NCBI GenBank assembly: GCA_037013495.1
Contig: CM072812.1
Coordinates: forward strand, 70,253,340-70,317,339
DNA length: 64,000 nt
Source: Hippophae tibetana
Taxonomy: Eukaryota; Streptophyta; Magnoliopsida; Rosales; Elaeagnaceae
Direction of reading: 5' to 3'
In this document: piece after piece, positions 23,605-34,233 of the stretch
How positions within the stretch are numbered: the stretch's first letter is position 1
How the letters are laid out: every line of letters starts with the position of its first letter
Program-made: the position numbers and the translations under genes
The notes under the pieces: model-generated
What the model was told of the DNA's origin: nothing
Database searches by the model: none
The model's input: only the letters and a program-made list of their open reading frames with translations

Positions 23605-24773
23605 TCTCAAAAAATGTCAACCATGACATCATGCTACAACCAGGGCATGCCATATTGGCCAAGCATGCAACCATCCATGCCAGGCATACCACACACGCAA
23701 TCTCATTGCGCTCAAACTACATCCAGTATGGGATATAGCCATCCTATTGGTCCTCACTATATGCCAGGAATGCATATGCAATCAAGTAGTGGTTCATTTT
23801 CTTTAATGCAATCTGCATATTCTTATCATCAATCAAACTACGATGAATGTTTTGGTGATAATGTACATCTAATAGCTACCCCAAATGGGAGTCCTCCTCT
23901 ATTTGATAAATCATATGTGGTAAGATTTTAATTTCTGGTGTCTATAAACTATTATTTTTAAATTCTTATTATATGTTTTATTTTTTATATATAACACTTA
24001 AATTTTTTACAGAATATGAAATGTTTGTTGAAACATCCTTCGCCAATAGACTTTGTTGCTATTGGAACGGTATAACATTTGAGCGATGATCGGATGATTC
24101 ATAATCAATATTTGCCTAATCATTGGTGAATAGTAATTGATCAATCATTGTTTCATGATTGTCCACTACATGTGCCTTCTGTTGCTACCACAGTCCAAGA
24201 GACGGTTGGACAGTATGTGGCTTGGCCGTCGATTGAAGTTGTTCTAAATTTTGACGTGGTAATATTTTTTAACTTAAAAGATAACACTTGTTTCCTACTA
24301 TTATTTTATTATATCTTATATTGTTACTAAAATACATATATAATACCTTTTTTTTAGTCTATTATACCATAACTCTTAAATGCGGCACATTTAAGAGATA
24401 CGAAGCAAGTATCTCGTGCTAAATCAATGTCTAGTGGCCAAACATCGTGCACTATGTCATTCAAGAAGAAGCCTTGGAAAAAGTATAGTCATAATTATGC
24501 TTTAAACTTCAGCAGAAATCTTGGCACTTTGATGACTATTGTTGGGAGGGCATGTAGCATAAATGATGGATGAACTATGCCACTTCCTATAGAAATTTCT
24601 GGTGTAGACCTCGGCCAAACTTATATATCGATCGAGTGCATATTGCAACTATTTTAATATAAAATGATCGATTTAAGTATAATTCAAGTGTGGACAAGGT
24701 GAGTCCTCAAACTATTTATTTTTCTTTCATTTATGTAGAACATATCTAATTATATATATATCTTTTATATAGG
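23605..24773 (+). pseudogene. CACTA-encoded exons of unknown function
   Basis: The frame at 23614-23931 is rich in Met, Pro, Ser and His (MPYWPSMQPSMPGIPHTQ, then GPHYMPGMHMQSSSGS), a low-complexity linker. Short pieces follow at 24013-24090 and 24140-24260 (LHVPSVATTVQETVGQYVAW), and at 24410-24600 (VSRAKSMSSGQTSC, KKPWKKYSHNYAL). They lie between the Transposase_24-like part and the Ulp1 exons and are separated by intron-like AT-rich gaps. I do not recognise a domain. By position they are the linker between the accessory region and the protease. Confidence 0.55.
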
Positions 24774-25225
24774 GTGTGCTATTATCGACTTCAACATAAT
24801 CACTCATCACATTTAGCAATGTTCTATGATTCTTCATATGTCAATCAATATCAAGAGAAGGATGTTAGCATCAGAGCTAAACAATTATGTGATAGGACAT
24901 TAAGGCTTAACAGAAATCAAAAGTTGATAATCCCTTGGCTATTAAGGTTTGAACAAGGCCAAGATCATTGGATGTTGGTAATCATTGATTTGTTCAATAA
25001 TCATGCTTGGTACTGTGACTCAGCTTCCATAGAACTAAGTAAAGATACAAAAGCAGTTGTTGAAATGTAAGAGTTATAGCTACATATTAGTTTCTTCTAT
25101 TATTTTTTGTAATATTTAATAAAAGCTAACCGTTTTAAACCTTGATAAGGCATGGAAGTTGTGGAAAAAGTTTAGGGGCATTGCCCTTAAAAAATCTCAT
25201 AAGCTTATATGGACAAAATTTATGG
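24774..25225 (+). pseudogene. CACTA Ulp1-like cysteine protease fragment
   Basis: The frame at 24774-25070 carries RNQKLIIPWLLRFEQGQDHW followed by MLVIIDLFNNHAWYCDSAS. The HW-x-L-x-x-x-D arrangement, with the catalytic His before Trp and a later conserved D-S, is the hallmark of Ulp1/C48 proteases. A second piece at 25144-25225 (KAWKLWKKFRG, then KKSHKLIW) follows after an intron-like gap starting at GTAAGAGTT near 25070. The block with the active-site Cys is not seen and no clean terminus is present, so it is incomplete. Plant CACTA elements often carry such a domain; its role in transposition is unproven. Confidence 0.75.
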
Positions 25226-25479
25226 TATGTACCAACCAATTTTAATAGTTTTATTAATTTTACACTTTGACGACATTATTTTATTTGTAATTTAAGTTAA
25301 CTATATGTAATGTATATAAATTATTTGTTTTTGTAATAAATTTAATTATCAAGTAATTAATTATATTTAAATTTTTAATTATGTATTATTATTTATATTT
25401 TAGTTTTTTTATGCTATATATATTCAATAATACGAAAAATGAGAATAAAAATAAAACAAAATTCATAAAATGTACGTGT

Positions 25480-25625
25480 AAGTCGGTTCACAGGGTGAAC
25501 CGACTTTAACTATAAAGTCAGTACATCGCGTCAACCGACTTTACATTTTAAGTCACTCAATTTAAAGTCGGTTCAGCGAACCGACTTTAAATTCGTGTAA
25601 ATTCGGTTAAAAACCGACTTTAATG
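25480..25625. repeat. Right subterminal inverted repeats of the CACTA
   Basis: Alternating AAGTCGGTTCAC..GTGAACCGACTTTAA and AAGTCGGTTCAGCGAACCGACTTTAA palindromes sit just inside the right tip. The 2.1 kb CACTA has the same arrangement at 4310-4455. Confidence 0.85.
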
Positions 25626-25745
25626 CCTATTTTTGTAGTAGTGAGTCACTATTACAATCTTCGTAGGTTTGACAACCTTTGTTTTTAATTTACTTATTAC
25701 TTATAGAATTTGATTATGCATACTTGCATGTTTCCAAGCATATTA

Positions 25746-26183
25746 GCCCATTTAGACATGTCATTGATCCTTCCGTTTTGCTCTGTGATTCACATTAGGG
25801 CCACACATGTTTCCTTAAAAAGCCACACAAAGAAAATTTATTAGTGGCATGTGGAGTTGATGCCAATGATGCATGGAATGTATCCACTTGGATGAGCTAT
25901 AACAAAGAATGAATGTGGTGAAACTTAGCAATGATTTCTTGAAACATTACAAGAAAGTTTAAACCTAAGGATATGTGAAGCGTATACATTCACGTGTGAG
26001 GCAATGAAGTGTCACATATATCACGCAAGAATCTTGAAATTGATAGACAAAAATCAAGGCCTAAACATGCTAGGTGGTATGTTGGCATGAAAGTATCAAG
26101 TTAGAGGGAAATGAGGGTATCTAACTACTCTTGATTTACAGAACAAAACTTCTTCATGTAGGAAATGAGATTTAATAGGCATC
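25746..26183. other. No gene recognised
   Basis: This lies between the end of family D copy 2 and the head-to-head LTR block. It may be internal sequence of either element, but I find no motif, open frame or second copy. Confidence 0.45.
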
Positions 26184-26529
26184 TGATGAGTGCTCAAAAA
26201 GCACTAAAATAACCATGATTTTATGCACATTAATTGATTAAAAATATATATATTTATATGTTTTATCATATATTTATATAAATTTGTCTTTTTCGGAATC
26301 ACGGGTATTTTTATTGTTTTTCAGGTATTTTGGCTTAAAAACGCAACTTAAAAACTCAAAGAGGAATACTGAAAGCAATACATCACAAATATATTAATAA
26401 ATAAATGCGGAAAGGTCGACAAATATGGAAAAATTGGACAAAATGGATCAAAAAGGTCAAAAATTTCAAAAAGGAGAAAAACGCGCCGCCGCGCCCCACC
26501 GCCCGGCCGCAGCGCAAGCAGCAGCGCGC

Positions 26530-26625
26530 GGCACTGTTCATCCGCGGGTACTGTTCATCCGACTCGGCACTGTTCATACCCGGTACTGTGCAGCCGCGGT
26601 ACTGTTCATACCCGGTACTGTGTAG
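26530..26625. repeat. ACTGTTCAT motif array in the family A LTR
   Basis: GCACTGTTCATCC, GTACTGTTCATCCG, GCACTGTTCATACCCGGTAC and GTACTGTTCATACCCGGTAC follow one another in ~95 bp of GC-rich sequence just upstream of the TATA box. The inverted piece at 27666-28108 carries a variant of the array. Similar ACTGTTCA clusters are known from other plant LTRs; their role is unknown. Confidence 0.8.
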
Positions 26626-26730
26626 CTGCCCCATGTCATGCTGACGTCATCAAATGACGTCAGCAATCAATAATCCGCGTTTTTACATTTTTTTAACTTT
26701 TTTTTCTCTACTTTTTCTCTCCATCCTCAC

Positions 26731-26740
26731 CTATAAATAC
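26731..26740 (+). promoter_or_regulatory. TATA box of the family A LTR
   Basis: CTATAAATAC is followed by a C/T-rich stretch with CACACCTTAAAAACACAC and TTCTCTCTTCTTTC, a normal plant transcription start context. Confidence 0.6.
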
Positions 26741-27660
26741 CCCCCTTTCCTTCACTTCAAAACACACCTTAAAAACACACTTCTCTCTTCTTTCTTTCTC
26801 TCTTTTCTTAGATTTTTAGTTTTTCTTAGTTTTTCTTATGTTTTCTTAGTTTTTAGCTTTTCTTAGTTAAATTTCTCTTAGATTTAGAGTTCTTCCCTTT
26901 TGGGGAAGAACTAGTTATGTTTTTGTAATATTTTAGCTCTTTGATTCAATAAATGGGAGTGCAAATTCCGCTTGGAGTTTTTCCAGCAACGGGAATAGCG
27001 TCGAAGTTCTGTAAGGATTTTATTTTCTTTACAGTTATTTTTATGCTTTATTCTTACATGTTATATTTAATTTGTCTGTGGTTAAATTTAACTGTGCTGG
27101 CTGTTTAGTAAACATGATGTAATAATGACGTTGTTATGCTTGCGAAATATTAAATAGGTAAAAATCTCTAAAATGAATTGATTTTATTTTTATTCATGAT
27201 TTTATATTAAGAATGTTAGAGAGAAATATATTATTTTTCATTACAAACTTAAACCTGAAAATTAGATTTTAAGGTTTAGTTATCCGGTCTGATTTAGAGT
27301 AGTGCTCTTTTATTTGATGGTACAATCGCCCGGTAGTTAGAGTGAAGCTCTATTTCAAAAGTTTTTATAAGAATTATTATCTGAAAATGTATTGACAACA
27401 TGTTTTCGGTAGTGGTTTTAAAACTTGAAAGTTAGTACTCGGATAGCTAAATTCTTAGGTTTAATTTGGACACCTTGAATAAAGTTTAAACTGTCTAACC
27501 CCACCAAAGGTGGCATTTAAATGGTTCATTTTCAATCTCTTAGAAAAAGGAATTAATTTAATGAGGCAAATTAGTTATCAACCCCACCCATAGCTGTTAA
27601 TTGATTTGTTTAGTTAACAAAGAATATCTAACCACACCAAAGGTGGCATTTAAATGGTTC

Positions 27661-28108
27661 ATTTTCAGCATGACATGGGGCGGCTGCACAGTACCGGGTA
27701 TGAACAGTGCCGAGTCTGATGAACAGTACGCGCGGATGAACAGTGCCGCGCGCTGCTGCTTGGGCGGAGCTGGGCGCTGGGGCGCGGCGGCCGGGCGGTG
27801 CGGCGGCGCGTTTTTCTCTTTTTTGACATTTTTGACCTTTTTGACCCATTTTGTCCAATTTTTCCATATTTGTCGACCTTTCCGCATTTATTTATTAATA
27901 TATTTGTGATGTATTGCTTCCAGTATTCCTCTTTGAGTTTTTAAGTTGCGTTTTTAAGCCAAAATACCTGAAAAACAATAAAAATACCCGTGATTCCGAA
28001 AAAGACAAATTTATATAAATATATGATAAAACATATAAATATATATATTTTTAATCAATTAATGTGCATAAAATCATGGTTATTTTAGTGCTTTTTGAGC
28101 ACTCATCA
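27661..28108 (-). mobile_element. Tat-type LTR (family A), inverted 5' piece
   Basis: From about 27666 this is the reverse complement of 26184-26643, ending AGTGCTTTTTGAGCACTCATCA at 28108. By eye only a handful of changes outside the GC-rich array separate the arms. On the minus strand the LTR start is directly preceded by GGAGGTTG, a polypurine-like tract (28109-28116), so this arm may be the start of the 3' LTR of a minus-strand Tat element whose internal part continues at 28109. Confidence 0.75.
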
Positions 28109-29689
28109 CAACCTCCAACCAGCTTCTTGCTAGTCCCTTAGCAAGAGAAGCGATAAAAACTAAAAATTAAACTATCCTAAATCACTTTCGTGGATTGAAA
28201 CGGTTGCATTTAGCCTATGCAACAAGCCGTTAAACCCCTAGGTTGCCCTAGTGGACGAGTTTGAGTCTCGTGAGGGTTTTCAGTAATGATACCCACAAAC
28301 ATTGAACTAACTGTAAAAATCAAAAGAAACTATAAAAATAATCAAATCAAAAACTACAATTACAACACAATCAATAATTAATTTAAGAATAAAAGAAAAC
28401 AACATATCACAAAAATATCTCATACTTTTTAATCTCCTTTAAGATCATAATTAAAATCTCAAGCATAAGTTATTTTAATCTCTTTAAACAATCATGATTT
28501 TATTATAATAATTAGTCGAAAATCATTTTCATATTTCATTTCAAAAATGTAGCAATTTAATTTTACCCAATTTCAGTGTCATGAATCAAAATTCGCTTCG
28601 ACTCTATTCCTCACAAGTCAATACTCTCAAAGCACTGAATCCTATGGGTTCAAACACTCATACTAATTTATATGCGAAAGAGTTGATGTATAGAAATGAA
28701 CTAATAGGTTCGCATATGTATAAAGAATAAAGGCTCAAAGTGTTATTTTAACATTGATCTCATGAAAGGAATCGAATGTATAAATTATAAAGATATCATA
28801 TATAAAAATTATTTTAATGCATAAATCAAACTCATTAAGAAAGAATTTCAAGATATATGCTTTTTACAAATGAAGAAATTGCAATGACTTTTTAGGGAAT
28901 TACTTCCTATATATTTCTTTTGTAATTAGCCTTTACTCACAACTTTGTAGGCAATGTGGGTCATAGTATGTAGATGATACTATAATTTTTTTATCTCTCT
29001 ATTTTTTTTCTGAAGATTTTTTTTTTTTTTCAATATATGTATTTTTTTAGAGAGTCAACCCATGTACAGATTGTACATTTTTTTGGATTTTGGTGAGTGG
29101 TTAATTTTGTGGCTTTTCTGTTTGATCTTGGTTTAGGTAACCCCAGATATGTCTTTTTGTTTTTGTAGCAGTCATGCATAAATGAGATATAAGCATATAC
29201 TATCAATTTCTACTCAAATCATTTAATCTAAACAAAAATAATAAAAAAATATATGATACTCTATTAAGATGAGAAAAAATTCATACATTCAATGCTAATA
29301 CCTATAGAGATCATCTAAAAATTTAAATAAATAAGAAATGTGTTTGGAGTAGAAAAAATATATTTCACTCTGAATAAAAGAATTTAGGCTCAAATTATAT
29401 CTCACAAGGGTAGTCTCCACTAAAAAAAAAATTCATAAACACCGATTTTGGGTTTAATATAATTTCCACATTTTATCAAGAAATACTAGTTATGACAAAA
29501 ACTAACTAATTATCAAAAATAATTACAAAATATTTCATGATATGTTTTCAAAAATTAATCTAACAGTACAAAAGACTTAATTATTTACTTAAATTTGATT
29601 TAAAGAAATGATAAATTTTTGTGAGAAAATATTTAAATTTTTTTTTTAATTTTTAAATTGTTAAATCTTTTTTTTTTTAATTAAGCATG
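28109..29689 (-). other. Internal non-coding region of a Tat-type element (probable)
   Basis: CAACCTCCAACCAGCTTCTTGCTAGTCCCTTAGCAAG directly after the LTR tip is the kind of sequence found upstream of the 3' LTR of Tat/Ogre elements when read on the minus strand. The remaining ~1.5 kb is AT-rich without open frames, as the long 3' untranslated region of such elements usually is. No polymerase sequence is seen. Confidence 0.5.
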
Positions 29690-30015
29690 GTAACTTTTCA
29701 GCATCCCTTATACCAGTGCTATAAGCTACATATTTTTGAGGAGTTAAGATCCTCATATGCATATGTCTCATTTGTATAAAATAGATAGTTATAGGATTGC
29801 ATATTTAGATAACATATGCCCTATTACTGATGAAGAGGAGTGGGTTGAGATGGATATTGCACCACCAATAGCACCTCCAGTTTTAAAACCACAGCCGACA
29901 GGCCTCTTAAATCTAGAAATAAAATAGAAGAAAGAATGAAAATGAGTCAAAAACTACTTGATAGGCTAAGGAAATACAATGTCATCATTCATTATACATT
30001 CAATTGTAAGTACAT
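29690..30015 (+). pseudogene. Mutator-like (MULE) transposase C-terminal relic
   Basis: MULE transposases end with a SWIM zinc finger and a zinc knuckle that bind DNA. Here FSIPYTSAISYIFLR (about 29698-29742) resembles the SWIM core GIPCSHAISAI, with the Cys and His replaced. DPHMHMSHLYKIDSYRIAY (29750-29806) resembles the stretch that follows it, and DNICPITDEEEWVEMDIAPP with PVLKPQPTG (29807-29893) resembles the PIPxxxxWP..PPxxKxxPGRPK linker. GRPLKSRNKIEERMK continues in another frame. At least two frame changes occur, and the Cys residues of the final knuckle are mostly lost. It is a relic without its catalytic half or terminal repeats. Confidence 0.6.
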
Positions 30016-30252
30016 AATGATAAGGATATTAAAAACTCATTTATGATACTACTGGTAGTCTTCCACGTGGGTAAACTTACTCTAAGGGAAAATTGACAGA
30101 GAACACTAGTTACCACTTCACATATTGTAACAAGGCTTAGTAAAAGCATATCCAAGCAAGTAAATAACAGGAAAGAGTGAAAAAAATGTAATAACTAAAC
30201 AATCATGTAACTTAAATAGTCATTATATGTAGATTGTTAAAGGACAAAAACT
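30016..30252. other. No gene recognised
   Basis: Short stretch between the MULE relic and the next LTR with no motif or repeat. Confidence 0.5.
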
Positions 30253-32266
30253 TGTTGTGTGTTTTTGAAACACATAAAAAAACGTGCAAGCATACACGGT
30301 CACAATTAATAATATTTGATAAGTAAGTTATCGTTCCCACGGAGATTTGTTACTATAGTTTGTTGAGTACTAAAATTATCTCTCTCTGATTTTATTCAAA
30401 ACGATCATTGATTCAAACAAATCTAAGAAAACAGTTTAATAACAAAATAAAAGAAATCTAGGATTGCAATTTTTCACCAAATTAATCAACTCAAATCATA
30501 TTATTTTCTTTTGATTTATATTTTTTTAGTACATTCAATTTGTTAACTGAAAACTTCTAATTTTATTCATACATCTCTTCCAAGCTCCGTACAAACACAC
30601 CTCATTAAATTAATTCACTATATTCCTATGAGAATTAAATTCACCAAGATTCATTACGTTCTAAGTTCTCAAATGGCCACACATACAATTAGGGTATATT
30701 CCTATCTTTCATCATACATGTCATTCTATCTATGAGCAATATACACAAAAATGCCTCTTCCAAGTTTATTTTTGTGCCATGGATCATTTGATAAAATTCG
30801 TAAATAATCAAAAGCATAAAACACAAAATAGAATAAACAACTCAAACGACTTATAAATCGTTCAAAAATAATTAAAATAAAAGCATCGTAAATTTAGATC
30901 AAATGCAACCCTAGAAAAATTAAATTACTTCATAAATTTAAAATAAAAATTACAACAAATACAGAAAAATAAGATGAAGAAGGAAAATTAAAACATCACT
31001 CAAAACAAATATTTGGCACACGTAGAACATACCAAAAGCCAAAAAATGGCTTCTGCGTGTTCTGCATTCCAAAACCGAACAACACAAAATAATCTCCAAA
31101 ACTAAACTCTCAAAAACTCCAAAACTTTTTTACTCTCTCATACTATCCCCTATTTATAACATCAAATTTATAAAAAAAATACATTTAAAAATATATTATT
31201 TTAATACACGCGGGGGACAGATAGTTATGTAGAAATTAATTAATTAATACACGTGGGGGACAAAATTATATCGAAAACGCAAACAGGTATCGAAAACGCA
31301 AACTGGGATCATGTGCGTCGCTGCTCATTTTTTTAGATTCACGTTGCCACGTGTTGGCTTCTGATTTGCTGCAAGAATTAGTGCGGACACATGGCAGAAT
31401 TCAATTGGCTGTGGGAAATGGGCACAGGAGACATCTACGCACGGGAGGCAACGGCTACAACACGGGCTTGATCCTGCGCTTTCGCGCTCATCATAACATG
31501 TCACGTGTCATCACATGATTGGCTTAAAAATAGAGTGGGACATGTGGCATTTTCTGATTCGAGGTAAGGATTACGGCGGACACGTGGCAGCATTTCATTC
31601 ACTGAAAATCCGGTTACACGTAAAGATCAGCGCACGGGATCAGAGGCGCGCGTAAGTGGGGGACAGCGGCTGGACGCGTCAGACATGTGGGTCCCACTTG
31701 CACACTGGCTTTAACGGCAGGTGGGCCCCACTCGGGCACTGAGCCGCGTGAAAATAGAGACTTGCTCCCATGCGAGTTGGTCGGGTGTGATCGGCACACG
31801 CGTATCGTAGCCATTTCTTCTTTGATCGAACGGTCCACATTTCGCACGTGCTGTATGGCGCGTGGATTCTTCTCACCTGCGCAGAAAATTAAATTTTAAT
31901 TAATTGCATTTTGGCCCACAAATTTAATTCAAATTACATTTTCAACTTTCTTTAATTAAAGTTTAGCCCTTTTCTAATTTAAATTAAATTTTTAAACTTT
32001 TAATAATGAAAATTAAGCCCGATTTTAATTTAAATTATATTTTTGACTTTTATAAATTGTAATTAAGAACTCTATTATTTGAAATTATATTTTTAGACAT
32101 AAATTTGAAATTAATTATGTTTTTCGATACAAATTATTTAATTTTCTTAAAATATATTAAAAACAGTAAATAATAATTTATTATACTAAAATTAACTAAA
32201 AACATTAAGAACATAGCAATTATAATTAATAAAATAGATGAAAATAACTATATAAAATACAGTTAT
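30253..32266 (-). mobile_element. Tat-type LTR (family B, copy 2)
   Basis: It starts TGTTGTGTG on the plus strand and carries AACGTGCAAGCATACACGGT and TTCCCACGGAGATTTGTTAC, then follows the copy at 39209-41108 throughout, to AACTATATAAAATACAGTTAT. The LTR reads on the minus strand. Its middle (31200-31900) is much richer in G+C and holds several G-box pairs. Open frames at 31614-31899 come from this composition. I find no matching target duplication and no adjoining internal coding sequence. Fossil. Confidence 0.78.
31340..31600. promoter_or_regulatory. G-box modules in family B LTR copy 2
   Basis: GCCACGTGTTGGC (31347) pairs with GCGGACACATGGCAG (31383); GTCACGTGTCATC (31501) pairs with GGGACATGTGGCATT (31531); and GCGGACACGTGGCAGC (31574) follows. 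The first spacer is TTCTGATTTGCTGCAAG. The arrangement matches copies 1 and 3 and suggests binding by bZIP or bHLH factors. Confidence 0.55.
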
Positions 32267-32378
32267 GAGGTAGCATTAATTTCTCTATTTTAAACCAAAA
32301 ATAGAGACCCAAAGCATATTGCCCAAACAGTCAATACATACTCTGTTTCTATACTAGAAAAATATAGTCATTCTTTCT
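32267..32378. other. Probable 3' flank of the GRF zinc-finger gene
   Basis: AT-rich sequence directly downstream (minus strand) of the GRF pseudogene stop at 32379-32381, up to the LTR end at 32266. No other feature is seen. Confidence 0.35.
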
Positions 32379-33449
32379 CTAATTAATGGCAGAACTATCC
32401 CATTGCTTCACTATCAATATTATGAAAAAAATCAAACACACCTACAGCCTATTCACTGTGTTTTGCAAACTACCAATATCTTCTTCCATAATTCCTTTAG
32501 TCTTTAAAAGGCCTAAAATCAATAACCTTGGCCTAACTGAAATAGATTCATCTATCCACTTAAAAACCTTCATCCTGGTTGTCTTCTTGATTTTAAATTC
32601 AGACAAGACAACCACCTTCTTCCTCGATTAGTAGCAGTCCACGAGCACTTCACATTAGCAACCAACCCATATTTGCATCTATCAATAGAATCCATTACAA
32701 CATATTGTTGGGAAATATTGATGGTTGTAAAGAAATAAATTTCATAAACCCAGGATAATTTCCCAAACCAAAATAGAAAAAAATAACATCAAAGAATTTT
32801 AGTGTGGAAAACCTTTCAAAATAAAAGTAACAACCACGGGACCCATAGGCCACTTAAAACTTCCACTATAATAAAATGGGACTATAAACTTCACCTTTAG
32901 GTGAATCTCTCACAAAAATACAATAAATATATATCTTCAATTTGTGGATAAAACTTTACAAATTGACTTTCAAATTTTCCTCTCAAGAAACTCTCTATGT
33001 TCTTTGCTCTCTATAATTTCCTTTCTCTCAACTTGATGTATATTAAGATTGAGGCTAAGGCCTTTTATAGAGGCCAATAATTCCTTCCACCATTCAAGTC
33101 ATATTTTGCGTGGAGACAAATAGCCCACATATTTGACTTTTTTCTCCTTCTTACCGCATTCTTAGCCTTCATTGGTGAATGCCTCTTTTTTTATTTATTT
33201 GTTGGCCCACATGAAAAGGACCAAAAAATTTCCCTCTCCACCTTATGTGGGACAAGGCTCTTCTACACCTACAATCTTTCTATATATAGCAAGCTTTTCT
33301 CTAGTCAGGATCTTTTCATCATATCTGTTCCATTATCATTGGTGTGGATCTTCTCAACTTATAGTAGTATATGTTCCAAATCATCAGGAATCCAATGATA
33401 CCTTACGTCAATGTGTTTGGACCTTGAGTGGAAGGTTGGGTTCTTGCTA

Positions 33450-34233
33450 AGATGAATTGCACTATGACTGTCGCATTAAAGACCATAATTTTCTTGGTTC
33501 TTATGCAATTCTTGTAGGAAAATTTTCATCCACGGGATCTCCTTACAACCTTTATTGATTGCAATGTACTCTACTTCTGTGGTACTTAAGGCAATACACT
33601 TTTGTAATCGTGATTGCCATGAAATAGCTCCCCCTTGAAATGTTATTAGGTACCTGGATATAGACTTTCCTCACCTGCAAGTGGACAACTAGTAGGTTTA
33701 GCTTTGCTTATATTGAATCTTTCAAGAAGTTTTTCAACATACCATTTTTGGGAAAGCCAGATCCTTTGCTTTTGCCTATTGTGGGTAATTGTCATGCCAA
33801 GAATTTTCTTGACAAGTCCTAATTTCTTCAAGGCAAAAGACTTGCTCAACTCATTCTTCAACTTGTTAATCTTGTCAATATTTTGAGCTACAATTAACAT
33901 GTCATCAACATAAAGCAGAAGAATAATAAAATCACCATCAGAGAATTTCTTAATGAAGACGCAGTGATCAACTAACATTTTTTTGTATTCATTTTTCTCC
34001 ATGAATGAGTTGAAATTTTTGTAACACTACCTTGGTGCTTGCTTAAGATCGTACAAGCTCTTCTTTAGTCTGCATACCAACTTCTCTTTGCTTTTGACTT
34101 GGAAACCTTCGTGTTGTTCCATATAGATTTCCTCATCAAGATCACCATGTAAAAATGTAGTCTTTATGTCAAGTTGTTCAACTTCCAAATTAAGGCTAGC
34201 CGCCAAACCAAGAACAACTCGAATTGAAGACAT
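33450..34233 (-). pseudogene. Copia-3 reverse transcriptase / RNase H remnants
   Basis: The minus-strand frame at 34027-34233 has LEVEQLDIKTTFLHGDLDEE and LKKSLYDLKQAPR. The frame at 33646-34002 has the polymerase box LLYVDDMLI and KKLGLVKKILGM. Sequence from 33640 to 33450 keeps RNase H landmarks (a TTEVEY..IN segment and a SKHIDVRY-like motif). Fossil coding. Confidence 0.85.

Larger units (their letters stand above)
17339..25643 (+). mobile_element. Large CACTA (En/Spm) transposon, 8.3 kb
   Basis: The ends are CACTACTACAAAAATGA and CTATTTTTGTAGTAGTG, the classic CACTA inverted tips. The 3-bp flanks are GGT (17336-17338) and AGT (25644-25646), a target duplication with one change. Subterminal GTCGGTT/AACCGAC repeats occur at 17410-17500, 17855-17890 and 25480-25620. 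In order it contains a ~202-bp tandem array, TNP2 transposase remnants, a DUF4218-type region, a Transposase_24-like second part and an Ulp1-like protease. All frames run left to right. Multiple frame breaks and an in-frame stop show that it no longer encodes working proteins. The 2.1 kb CACTA at 2385-4470 is a shortened relative. Confidence 0.93.
16139..25745 (+). mobile_element. Putative LTR, family D copy 2, carrying a large CACTA
   Basis: It starts TGATACATGCC and aligns with 2227-5413 through TATATCTTGTCATTTATAG, the TTATAAATAGGTAACTA promoter-like stretch and GATTCTTTCAGATTCCATGC. After the CACTA (17339-25643) it resumes at 25644 with CACTATTACAATCTTCGTAG, and ends near CCAAGCATATTA at 25745. 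Its own length is ~1.3 kb. Copy 1 shows the uninterrupted equivalent of the CACTA site at about 5305-5340. The LTR class is inferred from the tips, the size and the promoter-like element. Confidence 0.5.
26184..27660 (+). mobile_element. Tat-type LTR (family A), plus-strand piece, incomplete
   Basis: It starts TGATGAGTGCTCAAAAAGCA, as the solo LTR at 57178 does, and follows that LTR for most of its length (for example TTGATTCAATAAATGGGAGT, CTTGCGAAATATTAAATAGG, and AGTGCTCTTTTATTTG). It contains a GC-rich ACTGTTCAT array (26530-26625), a TATA box CTATAAATAC (26731-26740), a CT-rich leader and, near 26940, an AATAAA signal. Short open frames over the GC-rich part are not genes. An incomplete fossil, younger-looking than the copy at 57178. 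Confidence 0.75.

Noticed and set aside
26383-26644. Three overlapping open frames on both strands
   Set aside because: They only read the GC-rich ACTGTTCAT array of the LTR; the same applies to the frames at 27597-27909.
26184-28108. DNA transposon with ~450-bp terminal inverted repeats
   Set aside because: Both tips and all internal landmarks match the LTR family seen whole at 57178-59019, so two LTR pieces in opposite orientation explain it; no transposase and no clear target duplication were found.
31614-31899. Open frames in a GC-rich island
   Set aside because: They are inside family B LTR copy 2, with overlapping frames on both strands and no family motif.
32386-32631. 81-codon plus-strand frame as a gene
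   Set aside because: It is the antisense shadow of the GRF zinc-finger pseudogene on the minus strand.
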